Assembly: GCA_964291335.2 (NCBI GenBank)
Contig: OZ219748.1
Location: 558,001-622,000, forward strand
Length of the DNA stretch: 64,000 nt
Origin: G964291335 sp964291335
GTDB taxonomy: Bacteria > Chloroflexota > Dehalococcoidia > Lucifugimonadales > UBA3495
Reading direction: 5' to 3'
The position numbers were made by a program, and so were the translations under genes. Shown here one piece after another: positions 33,064 through 42,714 of this stretch (the stretch's first letter is position 1; the number at the start of each line of letters is the position of its first letter). The notes under the pieces were generated by a model. The model made no database searches. It had not been told where the DNA came from and saw nothing but the letters and a program-made list of their open reading frames with translations.

Positions 33064-35118
33064 ATGGAGAGTCTCTGGTCAGACAGCGCAGCCGCCGGTT
33101 TGGATGAACTGGACACGCTAGTCTATATGAGCCGGCTCATCGGCGCAGACCCGTCTCTGGTGGTTTGGGGCGGCGGCAACACCTCGGTCAAGCTGACCGA
33201 GAAAGACTTTCTGGGCCGCGATGTGGAAATTATGCGCATCAAAGGTTCCGGATCAGACCTGAAGTCTATGGAACGTTGGCAGTTTCCAGGGCTTAAGTTA
33301 GCAGAGGTGCTGCCTCTTTTCCAACGGGAGGATATGTCCGACGAGGAAATGGTCAACTACCTGGACCACTGTGTTCTGGAGCCAAACTCGCCCCGCCCTT
33401 CCATCGAAACCCTGCTCCACGCTTTTCTGCCCTTTGCTTCGGTGGTCCACTCTCACGCCGACGCGGTGGTTGCCCTGACCAATAACCGGGACGCCGAAGC
33501 GGTTCTGCAACGGGTATATGGCCCGGAAGTAGCGGTGATTCCCTACCTCCGCCCCGGCTTTCAATTGTCCAGATTAGTCGGGCTGGCGGTGAAGGCGTCG
33601 CCCGACCTGACCGGCGTAGTGCTGGCAAACCACGGTCTGTTTACCTGGGGGGACAGCGCTAAAGAGTCCTACCAAAGGCAGCTCCATCTGGTAACCAGAG
33701 CCGAAGAATACGCCGCTGCGGGGAATCGGGCTCGCTTTGGCGGGTGGCAAAGCAACCCGCTCGCCCCGGAACAACGGCAGGAGGTAGCCGCCGCTCTGGC
33801 CCCTGCGCTGCGGGGCCTGGTCAGCGAACAACATCGGGCAGTCCTGCGCTTCGACGATACGCCGGAAGTCCTGGAGTTTATCGGCTCGGCCGACGGGCAG
33901 CGGCTCAGTGGTATTGGCCCGGCTACCCCGGATCACCTGATTCATACCAAACGCAAGCCCCTGTGGCTGGAGGCGGAAGACCCAACGGACACCACAGCAG
34001 TCCGGGAAGGGCTGCGGAAGGCAATCGCCGATTACGTGGCGGATTACGCTGCCTGGTATCAAATGCACACTAACGGCAATGATGCCATGCTGGACCCTTA
34101 CCCGAGGGTGATACTGCTTCCCGGCGTAGGAATGTGGACTACCGGACGGGATGCCCGCGCCTCCCTGATTACCAACGACATTTATCACCATACCATTAAC
34201 GTCCTCAAGACTGCCCAATCGGTCAGCGACTATACTTCCCTGACGCCTGAGGACGCTTATGACGCCGAATACTGGCCTCTGGAACTGTACAAGCTAACCC
34301 TGGCTCCGCCCGAAAAGGAACTGGCCCGTCGGGTGGCGCTGGTTACCGGCGCCGCCAACGGAATCGGCAAAGTTATCGCCCGGCGCCTGGGCGCAGAGGG
34401 CGCGCATGTTATCGTTACCGACCTGGATGGGGAAGGAGCGGAAGAAGTGGCAGCGGAAATCAACCGGAGCGCCGGGCCAGAGCGGGCGGTTGCCTTCCCG
34501 ATGAACGTAGCCGACCCAGCTCGGGTTGCCGCTGTTTTCCGGGCCCTGCGCCGTACCTACGGGGGGCTGGATATTCTGGTTTCCAATGCCGGCATTGCGC
34601 CGGTGGGCGCCATCGACAACCTGCCCCTGGCCGACTGGCAGCGCTCCCTTGACATCAATGCCACCGGGCATTTTCTGGTATCCGCAGAAGCGGTTAAGCT
34701 GATGAAGGAGCAGGGACTGGGCGGCAGTCTGGTGTTCATCGGGACCAAGAACGTACCGGCGCCGGGGGCCGAGTTCGGCGCCTACAGCGTAGCCAAGGCC
34801 GCCGAGGTTCAATTGGCCCGGGTGCTGGCGTTAGAGAATGGTCGATACGGTATTCGCGTAAACGTGGTCAACCCGGACGCCGTTTTTCAAGGCTCCCAAC
34901 TCTGGTCTCAGGAACTGCGAGCGGAGCGGGCCGCCGCCCATGGGGTTACCGTGGCCGGGCTGGAGAACTTCTATCGGCAACGCAACCTGCTTCAGGCAAG
35001 GGTGTTTGCCGAAGATGTGGCCGAAGCAGTGTTGTTCTTGGCAGCGGATCGCTCGGCCAAGACAACCGGCGCCATGCTGCCAGTGGATGGCGGGGTGCGC
35101 GAAGCCTTCCCCCGTTAA
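33064..35118 (+). CDS. Class II aldolase / short-chain dehydrogenase fusion
   Basis: A 684-residue bifunctional protein of the rhamnulose-1-phosphate aldolase/alcohol dehydrogenase (RhaE/YuxG) type. The N-terminal class II aldolase domain (about 1-400) has GGGNTSVK, the zinc ligands in VHSHAD and NHGLF. The C-terminal SDR domain (about 425-684) has the NAD-binding TGAANGIG, NAG and the YSVAKAA active-site Tyr/Lys. In the RhaE pathway it would cleave a ketose 1-phosphate and oxidise lactaldehyde. No other rhamnose genes are here, apart from a possible sugar isomerase at 37.4 kb. The ATG at 33064 is preceded by GGGAGG. Confidence 0.9.
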   Translation: MESLWSDSAAAGLDELDTLVYMSRLIGADPSLVVWGGGNTSVKLTEKDFLGRDVEIMRIKGSGSDLKSMERWQFPGLKLAEVLPLFQREDMSDEEMVNYLDHCVLEPNSPRPSIETLLHAFLPFASVVHSHADAVVALTNNRDAEAVLQRVYGPEVAVIPYLRPGFQLSRLVGLAVKASPDLTGVVLANHGLFTWGDSAKESYQRQLHLVTRAEEYAAAGNRARFGGWQSNPLAPEQRQEVAAALAPALRGLVSEQHRAVLRFDDTPEVLEFIGSADGQRLSGIGPATPDHLIHTKRKPLWLEAEDPTDTTAVREGLRKAIADYVADYAAWYQMHTNGNDAMLDPYPRVILLPGVGMWTTGRDARASLITNDIYHHTINVLKTAQSVSDYTSLTPEDAYDAEYWPLELYKLTLAPPEKELARRVALVTGAANGIGKVIARRLGAEGAHVIVTDLDGEGAEEVAAEINRSAGPERAVAFPMNVADPARVAAVFRALRRTYGGLDILVSNAGIAPVGAIDNLPLADWQRSLDINATGHFLVSAEAVKLMKEQGLGGSLVFIGTKNVPAPGAEFGAYSVAKAAEVQLARVLALENGRYGIRVNVVNPDAVFQGSQLWSQELRAERAAAHGVTVAGLENFYRQRNLLQARVFAEDVAEAVLFLAADRSAKTTGAMLPVDGGVREAFPR

Positions 35119-35259
35119 CCGCCGGCAAACATTGCGTCAACCGGTTCGGCTGAGCGAGAATCCCGTCGGTCTAATCTACCGGTCGCAGACGTAAAGCAAC
35201 CCCTCTGCGTCAATCAGCAAGCTATCAGGTAAGTGCCCCTCAAGCTGCCCTCCCGCCGG

Positions 35260-36141
35260 CTAACCTTTGCGCACCCATTTATCCACGCTGTGGTTGGTGG
35301 TCAATCCCAGGTAAATATCCCCCCTGGAATCCACCCACAAGCCATGGGCGTGGCGGATTTCCCACCGGGCAATCAGGGTTCCGTCGCCCTGCCAGAGGCT
35401 CACGTGGGGCGGGCCGCCATCTACCTCCTGTTCGGCAATGTAGAAGACGCCGTCGGTGTCGCGGGCAATATCATCAGGGCCGCCCATGCCGCCGGTCCAT
35501 TCGGTAAGGTACTCCCCGTCCGGAGAGAAAACCTGCACTCTCCGGTTGGCCCGGTCGCACACGTAAACCCTGCCGTCCGGGTCCACCAGGCAACTGTGAG
35601 GCAAATGGAAGTGCCCCGGTTCCGTCTTACCCGGCTGTCCCCAGGAAGCAATCAACTGGCCGTCTCCGGTGAAGCGGTGCACCCGCGCGTTCCGATACCC
35701 GTCAGAAATGTAGATGTCCCCTGAAGGACCGGGAACCATTTCCGTGGGGTAGTTGAAAGGGCCGGCGGCGCGGGGCGCCAGGTCGCCCGGCCGTTCACAA
35801 CCGGTATCCGAATAAACGCCGCGTTGACCAATTACCTGAAGCGGTTTACCGTCCAGGGTGAATTTTACGGCTACCTGGTCAGAGCGATCAGTTATGTAAA
35901 CTATATCGTCAGCGATGGTAATACCGTGCGGGTCGGCGATGGCGCCGATTCCCCAGCAATTCAGGTAATTGCCGTCGGAATCAAAAACCATTACCGGAGG
36001 ATCCTGGCGCTGAAACACGTACACCCGATCCTGGGAGTCGGTAGCCACGGCGCTGACGACGCCTAAAGATTCTCCTTCAGGAAGTTTCGGCCAATCCTGA
36101 ATTAGTTCATAAGTATATTTGCCGGCTCCGGCGGTGGTCAT
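35260..36141 (-). CDS. NHL-repeat six-bladed beta-propeller protein
   Basis: A 293-residue propeller of the NHL/peptidyl-alpha-hydroxyglycine lyase-like type. Repeated blade motifs include DRVYVFQRQDPPVMVFDSDGN, DIYISDGYRNARVHRFTGDGQ, GRVYVCDRANRRVQVFSPDGE and DTDGVFYIAEQE. There is no signal peptide, so it is probably cytoplasmic. Conserved family relatives occur as lyases or lactonases, but catalytic residues cannot be confirmed by eye. It is convergent with the aldolase/SDR gene and stands alone. Confidence 0.8.
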   Translation of the reverse strand: MTTAGAGKYTYELIQDWPKLPEGESLGVVSAVATDSQDRVYVFQRQDPPVMVFDSDGNYLNCWGIGAIADPHGITIADDIVYITDRSDQVAVKFTLDGKPLQVIGQRGVYSDTGCERPGDLAPRAAGPFNYPTEMVPGPSGDIYISDGYRNARVHRFTGDGQLIASWGQPGKTEPGHFHLPHSCLVDPDGRVYVCDRANRRVQVFSPDGEYLTEWTGGMGGPDDIARDTDGVFYIAEQEVDGGPPHVSLWQGDGTLIARWEIRHAHGLWVDSRGDIYLGLTTNHSVDKWVRKG

Positions 36142-36302
36142 GGCGGTTTACCCCCTTGCCAGTTGCTGCCCGGTTATCACTGTGCTGCCTGGCGGCAGTG
36201 TAACGGCCGACCTGCCGGGTGTCAAACCGGGCCTGGCCGGTCGGGCAAGCCGACGGAGCGCCTGAATCGGGGTTGCTTTGACCGCCTGGCGGGGCGGAAA
36301 CC

Positions 36303-37184
36303 CTATCTGCGCTCAAAAAAGCCGGCGAGGGCATGTTCGCGAATTAACCTGGCTACCAGCTCGGGCCGCTGCATCGGCACATCGTGGATGCTGTCTTCCA
36401 GCCACATCACGCTGACCCGGGGAATTAGCCGTTCTGCCCGGGCCACCGACTCCTGACGGCGAAAGGTGCGCTCAGCCACCGAGTCGTCGTTAGCCATCCG
36501 GGCCGGCAGCATCAAGACCGGGCATGGAACTCGCGGATAAAGCCGGGATGGGTGGTGTTCCCACAGGGCGTCAATGATACGCAGGTGGTTTTCCCGGCTC
36601 AGACGGGTGCGGACGGTATCGTCCTCCAGCACCTCAAAGTTAGCCATCAGCGCCAATTCAAACTCGGGAGGCAGCGGAAAGGGGCGCGGCCGGGAACGGA
36701 AACGTTCTTGCAGCTGAGCCAGGGTCATGCCGGCGAAGCGGGGCGGCGCCATTTCCACCCTGGCTTTCTCCAGGGTCATGCCTGGGCGGGCTGAAGGTTC
36801 AATCATCCCGCCATCTACAAAACAGATACCCCCTGCGCGTTCCGGGTACTCCACCGAAAACTCCAGAGCTACATCCGCCCCCCAGGAATGGCCCACAATC
36901 AGCGGCTTATCCAGCCCTTTGGCGTCGAGCGCTCCCAGCAAATCCAGCGATACAGTGGCAAAGTCGTACCCGTATTCCGGCTTGTCCGACTGGCCATGCC
37001 CTCGCTGGTCCACAGCAATAACGGCAAAGTCCTCGGCCAGGATGGGCGCCACCAGGTCCCAGATGCGGCAAGTGGAGGCCAGCCCGTGCAGCAGTACCAC
37101 CGGCTTCCCCCTCCCTCCCCAATCCCGGTAATGAAGGTTGAGGCCATTGGTGGACACCCAGGCATCGGTAGCAACTGCCGTCAT
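36303..37184 (-). CDS. Alpha/beta hydrolase
   Basis: A 293-residue alpha/beta hydrolase from Met at 37184; the frame is open for 21 further codons upstream without conserved sequence. It shows VVLLHGLAST (oxyanion), VDQRGHGQSDKPEYGYDF, the nucleophile elbow GHSWGA and a terminal DSIHDVPMQRPE supplying His. It is not closely similar to the hydrolase at 31.5 kb. The substrate is unknown. It is transcribed divergently from the TIM-barrel gene at 37.4 kb. Confidence 0.82.
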   Translation of the reverse strand: MTAVATDAWVSTNGLNLHYRDWGGRGKPVVLLHGLASTCRIWDLVAPILAEDFAVIAVDQRGHGQSDKPEYGYDFATVSLDLLGALDAKGLDKPLIVGHSWGADVALEFSVEYPERAGGICFVDGGMIEPSARPGMTLEKARVEMAPPRFAGMTLAQLQERFRSRPRPFPLPPEFELALMANFEVLEDDTVRTRLSRENHLRIIDALWEHHPSRLYPRVPCPVLMLPARMANDDSVAERTFRRQESVARAERLIPRVSVMWLEDSIHDVPMQRPELVARLIREHALAGFFERR

Positions 37185-37431
37185 TCTTTTCCTCTCATTT
37201 GCCCGCAGCGCAACGTTTGGTGTGGCAATCTCCACGGGGCGAAGCAATCATAGCCAGCGAGCTTCCGCATTACAACCGTTTCTTGCGGAACACCGGTACA
37301 TCCCGGCGCAGGCTTACCGCCGGTTATGGGCAAATGTGTTACAGTCAGCAGGGGAAAGAGGAAGCTGATAAGCTGACGGTGAGAAAGCTGACCAGGGCAG
37401 ACCGAGATGAAACCAGAGGAGGCTGGCGGCG

Positions 37432-38241
37432 GTGAACCTGCGCGACCGCATCGGTTATGACGCCGGAGTTGCCGGTCTGGAAGAGGCCCTGGCTGCTGCG
37501 GCGGCCCACGGCTTTCGCTACCTGGATTTCAACGCCGACCAGGGGCCTAACCGGCTGGACGCCTGGCCGGAAGCGCGGGTGGAATCAGCAGCGGGTTTTT
37601 GCCGGAAGCATGACCTGACCATCACCCTGCACACTGCCTCATCGGTTAATGTCGCCGAGTTTTCGCCCCGGGTGGATGCGGCCGTTACCCGTTACCTGGT
37701 CGAGAACATCGACCTGGCCCGGCGGTTGGGCTGCCACGGCGTAGTGGTTCACGCCGGCTACCATTTCAGTAGCTCGCTGGAGGAGCGGATGACCGCCTCC
37801 CTGGAACGACTCAAACGGGCCGCCGCCTTTGCCGAGCGCGCCGGCGTCAACCTCTTTCTGGAAAATCTGAACTGGGAACCCGCTGCTGCTGAAGTCCACT
37901 ACCTGGCGCACACCGTGTCGGAATGCCGTTACTATTTCGACGCCATCGCTTCGGAGCGATTTGGCTGGGCCTTTACTGTCAACCACGCCCACCTGACACC
38001 GGAAGGAATTGACGGGTTTCTGGATGCCTTTGGCGTTTCACGAATCGGCGAGGTTCGCCTGGCCGACAGCCTGGGCGACCGGGAGGCGCACCTTAACCCG
38101 GGCGAGGGCAGCATCGACTTCGCCAGCCTCTTCAGCCGACTGGAAGGGGGCGGCTATGCCGGTTTCTACACCATGGCCTTCGGTTCGCTGGCAGATAAAC
38201 TGGCCGCGCGGGAGTTCTTTGCCGGGTGCGCTCCCGGGTAA
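37432..38241 (+). CDS. Sugar phosphate isomerase/epimerase (AP endonuclease family 2 TIM barrel)
   Basis: A 269-residue xylose-isomerase-like TIM barrel. Features are GFRYLDFNAD, TITLHTASS, GVVVHAGYHF, LFLENLNWEP with the metal-binding Glu, the AFTVNHAHL segment (Asp/His ligand region), VRLADSLGDREAHLNPGEGSIDF and a final YTMAFGS. Family members isomerise or epimerise sugars or inositol derivatives. GTG 37432 has AGAGGAGG nine bases upstream. It may act in the same carbohydrate pathway as the aldolase/SDR fusion, but they are not adjacent. Confidence 0.8.
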   Translation: MNLRDRIGYDAGVAGLEEALAAAAAHGFRYLDFNADQGPNRLDAWPEARVESAAGFCRKHDLTITLHTASSVNVAEFSPRVDAAVTRYLVENIDLARRLGCHGVVVHAGYHFSSSLEERMTASLERLKRAAAFAERAGVNLFLENLNWEPAAAEVHYLAHTVSECRYYFDAIASERFGWAFTVNHAHLTPEGIDGFLDAFGVSRIGEVRLADSLGDREAHLNPGEGSIDFASLFSRLEGGGYAGFYTMAFGSLADKLAAREFFAGCAPG

Positions 38242-38326
38242 ACGGCCGGGACCAGTTCCAGAGTCAATAACCGCAAGGCGAGCCAGGCCAGCAAGCTCAG
38301 AAACAGGATGAACTTTATTAAAGCCG

Positions 38327-39256
38327 TTATTGCTGACCGTTGGCGTAAGGTTTCAGCGCAGCGTATATCAGGTCATTGACAGGAGTAGCCACTCCGACTT
38401 CCCGGCCAACCCTGCCAACGGCGCCGTTCAGGGCTTCCAGCTCCAGGGGGCGTCCGGCCATAATATCCGAGTGCATGGAAGCGTGCATCGCTGCCAGGTT
38501 GGCCTCGATATAGGCCAGGGTATCCGGCACAACATTCTCATCCAGGTTGACCGACGCAGCCAGCGCCACTCTTTCAATCTCCCGCATACAGCTTTCGATG
38601 ACCCGCCGCCAGTCGCTGCGGGGCATTAATCGGGCCATTGGTTCCCGCGAAAGGGAGGTAACCCCGGCCATAGTGGCAATAAACAGAAACTTGGCCCAAA
38701 GGGTACGCTGTATATCATTGCTGAACTCGGCAGATATGCCAGCGGCGGTCAGGGTTTGCTGAATGTCCCGCCCCCTGGCCGAGTCAGCGCCTTCGGGTTC
38801 GCCAAAGGCGATGCGGACTACGCTGCCGCTCTGAATAACCAGGCCCGGCTCCGGCCGGACCGCCTCAATGTAAGCGGCGCCCGGCAGCATTCGCTCGGCG
38901 CCGGCGGTCCGGCCGGCTATCAGATAGCTGTCCACGCCGTTTTGCAGGCATAAGACCGGGGTTTCCGGCCCCAGCATGGGCAGCATGGACGGCAAGGCTG
39001 CCTCATTCTGGTACGTCTTCACCGTCAGCAGAACCAGCTCCACCGTTCCAACATCCCCGGCGTTGTCCGTGGCCTGTAACAAAGAACCGCAGGGAATAGT
39101 AAGCAACCCCTCATCCCGCTGAATGCGCAGCCCCCGATGTCTTATAGCCGACAAGTGTTCGCCCCTGGCAATCAGGGTTACCCGGTTGCCGGCCTGCGCC
39201 AGCATACCGCCAAAATAGCCACCGATACTGCCGGCCCCCATTACTGCTATCCGCAT
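38327..39256 (-). CDS. Ketopantoate reductase family protein (ApbA/PanE)
   Basis: A 309-residue NADPH-dependent reductase. The N-terminal Rossmann motif GAGSIGGYFGG starts at residue 7. LLTVKTYQ and CLQNGVD follow, and the C-terminal helical domain includes AKFLFIATMAGVTSL with the expected Lys, then SMHSDIMAGRPLELEALNG, a PanE hallmark. PanE makes pantoate for coenzyme A, but many paralogues act on other 2-oxo acids, so I leave the symbol empty. No panB/panC nearby. Start ATG 39256 is fixed by the Rossmann strand. Confidence 0.87.
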   Translation of the reverse strand: MRIAVMGAGSIGGYFGGMLAQAGNRVTLIARGEHLSAIRHRGLRIQRDEGLLTIPCGSLLQATDNAGDVGTVELVLLTVKTYQNEAALPSMLPMLGPETPVLCLQNGVDSYLIAGRTAGAERMLPGAAYIEAVRPEPGLVIQSGSVVRIAFGEPEGADSARGRDIQQTLTAAGISAEFSNDIQRTLWAKFLFIATMAGVTSLSREPMARLMPRSDWRRVIESCMREIERVALAASVNLDENVVPDTLAYIEANLAAMHASMHSDIMAGRPLELEALNGAVGRVGREVGVATPVNDLIYAALKPYANGQQ

Positions 39257-39523
39257 GTTCCACTCCCAACCAAACCAGGTCCGCTCTCAAAGCTCAAGAT
39301 AGCCTCTGCAATACCCTCTGGCAACCGGCACAAGGGCTTTTTAATGCTGCGCCAATACCGCTACCGTTCCAACCCTTGAATCAGCCGTAAAGAACCCTTT
39401 GGTTAACTTTGTAAATTCATGCCGCTGCTTGACGCTTGGCAGCTGACTGCTTATGCTTCCTGCGCAAGGTCAGCAACCATCAGCTTCCGGCGGCCAGCCG
39501 CCGGAGCCAGCAAGGAGCACGGG

Positions 39524-39955
39524 ATGAGCCAACAGCAGCAGCCAGCGCCGCCGATTACCCCGCCGGTGCCGCAGCCCGAGTCGGACTTTTACTGGGAGAA
39601 GTGCCGCGAGCATGAATTGTGGCTGCGCCACTGCCAGGACTGCGATCTGACCTACTTCTACCCGCGAGACATTTGCCCCGGTTGCTTTTCGCGCAACACA
39701 AACTGGGTTCAAAGCAGCGGCAGGGGAATGGTGCACACTTATTGCATTGTCCACCGAGCGCCAACGCCGGCCTTCCGGGATATGGTGCCTTACGTTCCGG
39801 CAGTGGTGGAGCTGGAGGGCGGCGCCCGCATCTGTACCCACATTGTAGAAACAGAACCAGACCCGGCAGCAATCAAGTGCGGCATGGCGGTAGAGGTGGT
39901 TTTTGATGACCTGAACGACACCATAAGCCTGCCCAAGTTTCGGCCGGTTGCCTGA
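39524..39955 (+). CDS. DUF35 Zn-ribbon/OB-fold protein
   Basis: A 143-residue ChsH2/DUF35-type protein. It has the N-terminal rubredoxin-like zinc ribbon (CQDCDLTYFYPRDICPGC) and an OB-fold (GRGMVHTYCIVHRAP, YVPAVVELEGGARICTHI). Such proteins usually bind an acyl-CoA thiolase or hydratase encoded next to them; here there is none, which is unusual. The ATG at 39524 with AAGGAG upstream is preferred; 35 upstream codons in frame look non-coding. The N-terminal Gln/Pro-rich stretch is variable in the family. Confidence 0.85.
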   Translation: MSQQQQPAPPITPPVPQPESDFYWEKCREHELWLRHCQDCDLTYFYPRDICPGCFSRNTNWVQSSGRGMVHTYCIVHRAPTPAFRDMVPYVPAVVELEGGARICTHIVETEPDPAAIKCGMAVEVVFDDLNDTISLPKFRPVA

Positions 39956-40081
39956 GCGGAGCGCTTTGGCCGGCTGGCCGGAAAAGCGGCCAAAGTCAGC
40001 CGCCCATTTTACCCAAACCCGCAGCCGGCCAATTGACCCATAGGGCCCATCCGGGAACATGCCCGGCTTGGCCGGCGCCGG

Positions 40082-40945
40082 TCAACCGCCGCGCAGGACA
40101 GTGAGCAGCTCCTGCGCCGCTGCATAGTTGCGGTCGCCGCCCGGGCGAATGGGGGGAAGCAAATAAAAATTGCCGAAGCCGGCCTCGCGAAACTGCCCAT
40201 AAAGCTCCGCTGCCATACTGACCGATGACCGCCCGGCTGCTGCGGCAGACCGATGCGACTCGGGCGCTCTGCCGAAGGCAATGCCCCCCGCTTCCAGCAT
40301 TTGCAGCCCCCAGAAAACCGGCGTCAGCAACGGTTCGCCGGCAATTTCATGGTAAGCCTGGAGGAACCGCCGGGCCTCCAGCGGGTCATAAATCGGTTGG
40401 GAAATCAGGAACCGGGCGCCGGCGGTTACTTTGCGGCAAGCCAGACGGGCCTCTCTTTGCAATCCCCGGTTCAAATCTACCGTGGCGCCAATGCAGAAGT
40501 CGGTGGGCGCCGCCAACCGGTAACCTCGCAAATCCTGGCCCTGATTCATCATTCTGATGGCGGCGATAAGGTCCGTTGTGGTGTAGTCGTCAACGGGACG
40601 AACCTGCGCCAGGTCTTGGCGATTGAACGGGTCGCCCTGAACTACAACCACATTTTCCAGCCCCAGCAGCTGCGCCCCCAACAGCAGGGACTGTATCGCC
40701 AGTCGGTTCATGTCCCTGGTAGCCAGCGCAAAAGCGGTTTCATGGCCTTGCTGCCGCAGGCAAGCTGAGCATATAACCGAATTGACTCTTACTGACCGAC
40801 CTGGGTTATAAGCCGCCAGCAAAAAGTCTGCCGCCGGCAATAAGCCCGGCAACTGCGCCGGCAAGCCGGAGCGCGGGGGGGAAAAATCACAGATGAAGGC
40901 GGGATGACCGGTAACTTCGCAACAATGCCGGTTAATTTTCGCCAT
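40082..40945 (-). CDS. Methylenetetrahydrofolate reductase-like protein
   Basis: A 287-residue MetF-fold TIM barrel using FAD. It has the N-terminal ICDFSPPRS (in place of the usual E-x-PP), a middle NVVVVQGDPF corresponding to the LALRGD-like loop, GATVDLNRGLQREARLACRKVTAGARFLISQPIYD (conserved QxxxD-like block) and GLQMLEAGGIAFG. The E-to-D change in the first motif and short length suggest a divergent methylenetetrahydrofolate reductase, as found in acetogenic or anaerobic lineages. The MqnA-like gene lies 53 bp upstream on the same strand; a functional link is not evident. Confidence 0.75.
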   Translation of the reverse strand: MAKINRHCCEVTGHPAFICDFSPPRSGLPAQLPGLLPAADFLLAAYNPGRSVRVNSVICSACLRQQGHETAFALATRDMNRLAIQSLLLGAQLLGLENVVVVQGDPFNRQDLAQVRPVDDYTTTDLIAAIRMMNQGQDLRGYRLAAPTDFCIGATVDLNRGLQREARLACRKVTAGARFLISQPIYDPLEARRFLQAYHEIAGEPLLTPVFWGLQMLEAGGIAFGRAPESHRSAAAAGRSSVSMAAELYGQFREAGFGNFYLLPPIRPGGDRNYAAAQELLTVLRGG

Positions 40946-40998
40946 GCTTGCCGCCGGTCAGGGAAGTATCCGGCCGGGGCCAAGCCGGCAAAGCCCGG

Positions 40999-41748
40999 TC
41001 AGGAATCAAGCTGGGCCAGGTATTCACGGAAAATACGCATGGATTTCTGTTCAGACATGCCAATGTAAAAACGAATGCCCTGCACGTACTCCACCACATC
41101 CCGGGGCAGCATCAGCAGGTTCTCTCTGGGTTCAGAGGTATGATAAAGGGCATCTACCCCGTCCTCCAGCCCCACGTACAGAGTATCTTCCAGCACCGCC
41201 AGTTCCTTGCTGTCCACATCCTTGCGGGCCATCCAGCGGGCCAGCACAAAGGGCAGCCTCTGCCACTGGAACCACTCTTCGCCCAGGTCGTAACGGTGGG
41301 GGAAACCACGCGCGCCGCGGCGCTGCCGCAAGCCCCGGTCGCCCGTCACCAGGAAGGCATCGTGTTCCTCCGGCAAAGATACATAGGATTCGGGGGCTGC
41401 CTGGTACTTGTGCGTCAGCAGGACCTGGAGCAGCTTGGTGGAAGTTCCCCCCGCGCCGGTCAAGCAAATGCGGGCGCCGCCCAATTCCTCAATCGGCAGT
41501 TTCGAGTGCAGCAGAACGCTGCCGGCACGGTCGGTACTGGCAATGCAGAACCCGCCCACCGGCTGGAGCCGCTCCTCTGAACCAAAGACATCCACCACCG
41601 GAACCGGGGCAGCGTCAATTACTCCCCCCATAATATCCGCCGCCGCCCGGTCAGGCATAGTGTCCACCAACTCCATGCCCCGGCGTTCCGTATCAAAGTA
41701 GAAGGGTTCACAAATCATGTACGGGATTCGCCCGACTTTCAGCGCCAT
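40999..41748 (-). CDS. MqnA-like chorismate dehydratase / periplasmic-binding fold protein
   Basis: A 249-residue protein of the MqnA/MqnD (VitK2_biosynth) family, with a substrate-binding-protein fold. LKVGRIPYMICEPFY at the N-terminus, GVIDAAPVPVVDVF, and GSVLLHSKLPIEEL followed by LTGAGGTSTKLLQVLL match MqnA, which dehydrates chorismate in the futalosine route to menaquinone. Other mqn genes are absent from the window, and the middle region is divergent, so another ligand-binding role is possible. No signal peptide. Probably cotranscribed with the MetF-like gene. Confidence 0.75.
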   Translation of the reverse strand: MALKVGRIPYMICEPFYFDTERRGMELVDTMPDRAAADIMGGVIDAAPVPVVDVFGSEERLQPVGGFCIASTDRAGSVLLHSKLPIEELGGARICLTGAGGTSTKLLQVLLTHKYQAAPESYVSLPEEHDAFLVTGDRGLRQRRGARGFPHRYDLGEEWFQWQRLPFVLARWMARKDVDSKELAVLEDTLYVGLEDGVDALYHTSEPRENLLMLPRDVVEYVQGIRFYIGMSEQKSMRIFREYLAQLDS

Positions 41749-41967
41749 GCTTCTTACCCGAACCCCCGGTTATCTGGTTTCCGCCAACCGGCTGACTGCC
41801 AAATACCGATTTTAAGTTCAGGGCGATAGCCCGTCAAGCAATCAAGAGCACGGGTTCCGCAACTGGACGCAGCCAATTGCCCTCTGTTTCTGCGTGCGCA
41901 TGGCCCCTGGGCTAAACTCTGCTATTAGTAAAGTAACCATCAGGATGCATAAATAACGCCAATCAGT

Positions 41968-41973
41968 TATAAT
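41968..41973 (+). promoter_or_regulatory. Possible -10 element for the Calx-beta protein gene
   Basis: A perfect TATAAT, 44 bp before the preferred ATG. The -35 position 17 bp upstream reads ATGCAT, a poor match. Confidence 0.35.
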
Positions 41974-42016
41974 GCGCCTCGTTAGTACGGTAATCAAAAG
42001 AACTGTGGAGGCAGAC

Positions 42017-42637
42017 ATGAACCAAGCAATTGTTACTCAAGGCCGCGTTGCATACTCCGGAAGGCTTAAACTGTTGATTGTTGCATTGCTTGCGATAATT
42101 GCGGTTGCGGCAGCGCCGGCCATTTATGCCGATACCACCCAACCGGAACCGGCGCCTGTATCGGTGGACAATGCATCGGGAGGTATTATCATTTCGGTGG
42201 CCGATGCGCAGATTACTGAAGACAATGGCTACTTCGGCTACTCTGGCCCGCGCTATATGATATTCAAGGTAGTCATGAGCGGCTCGCCCAATGCGCCCGT
42301 TACTTTAACCGCCAATGCCGTATCGCCGCCCAGCCATAGCGCCAACCCAAGCAAAGCTAAAGATGCTCGCCCCCGAGATTTTACGGGCTTTCGGGGACGT
42401 CATTTAACCTGGCAGGCGGGCGCAACCGGCGACGCTCTGGTCAAAAATGTGAAGGTTAAAATCTTTGGCGATTGCGTGATCGAAGAGGATGAAACCTTCG
42501 TAATGCGACTCAATCACCTGAGTACAACCGATGACCGGGTCTCTTTTGCCGGCGGCGGTCGCAAAATAGATGCGGTTGGCACAATTAAAAATGATGATGT
42601 GCCCGCCGATTTCCTATCTGGCGTATGCATCTACTGA
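42017..42637 (+). CDS. Secreted single Calx-beta domain protein
   Basis: A 206-residue exported protein. A basic N-region and hydrophobic core (LLIVALLAIIAVAAAPAIYA) form a signal peptide cleaved near AIYA. The remainder is one Calx-beta-like domain: IISVADAQITEDNG, MIFKVVMSG, VKVKIFGDCVIEEDETFVMRL and a closing GTIKNDD. Calx-beta domains are calcium-stabilised beta-sandwiches in adhesion or surface proteins, usually in tandem; a stand-alone copy is uncommon. The ATG at 42017 has GGAGG upstream; an earlier in-frame ATG exists at 41972. A hairpin follows the stop. Confidence 0.75.
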   Translation: MNQAIVTQGRVAYSGRLKLLIVALLAIIAVAAAPAIYADTTQPEPAPVSVDNASGGIIISVADAQITEDNGYFGYSGPRYMIFKVVMSGSPNAPVTLTANAVSPPSHSANPSKAKDARPRDFTGFRGRHLTWQAGATGDALVKNVKVKIFGDCVIEEDETFVMRLNHLSTTDDRVSFAGGGRKIDAVGTIKNDDVPADFLSGVCIY

Positions 42638-42680
42638 CTTGCGGGCAAAACCTTCGACCGGCATCCAGTGAATAGGCGCC

Positions 42681-42714
42681 AGCAAGCCCGGCGCCGTACG
42701 GTGCCGGGCTTGCT
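42681..42714 (+). terminator. Hairpin after the Calx-beta gene
   Basis: Twelve-base arms AGCAAGCCCGGC / GCCGGGCTTGCT enclose a 10-nt loop that itself contains CCGTACGG. It is 43 bp after the stop codon. It lacks a U-run, so it may be a transcript-stabilising hairpin. Confidence 0.5.
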
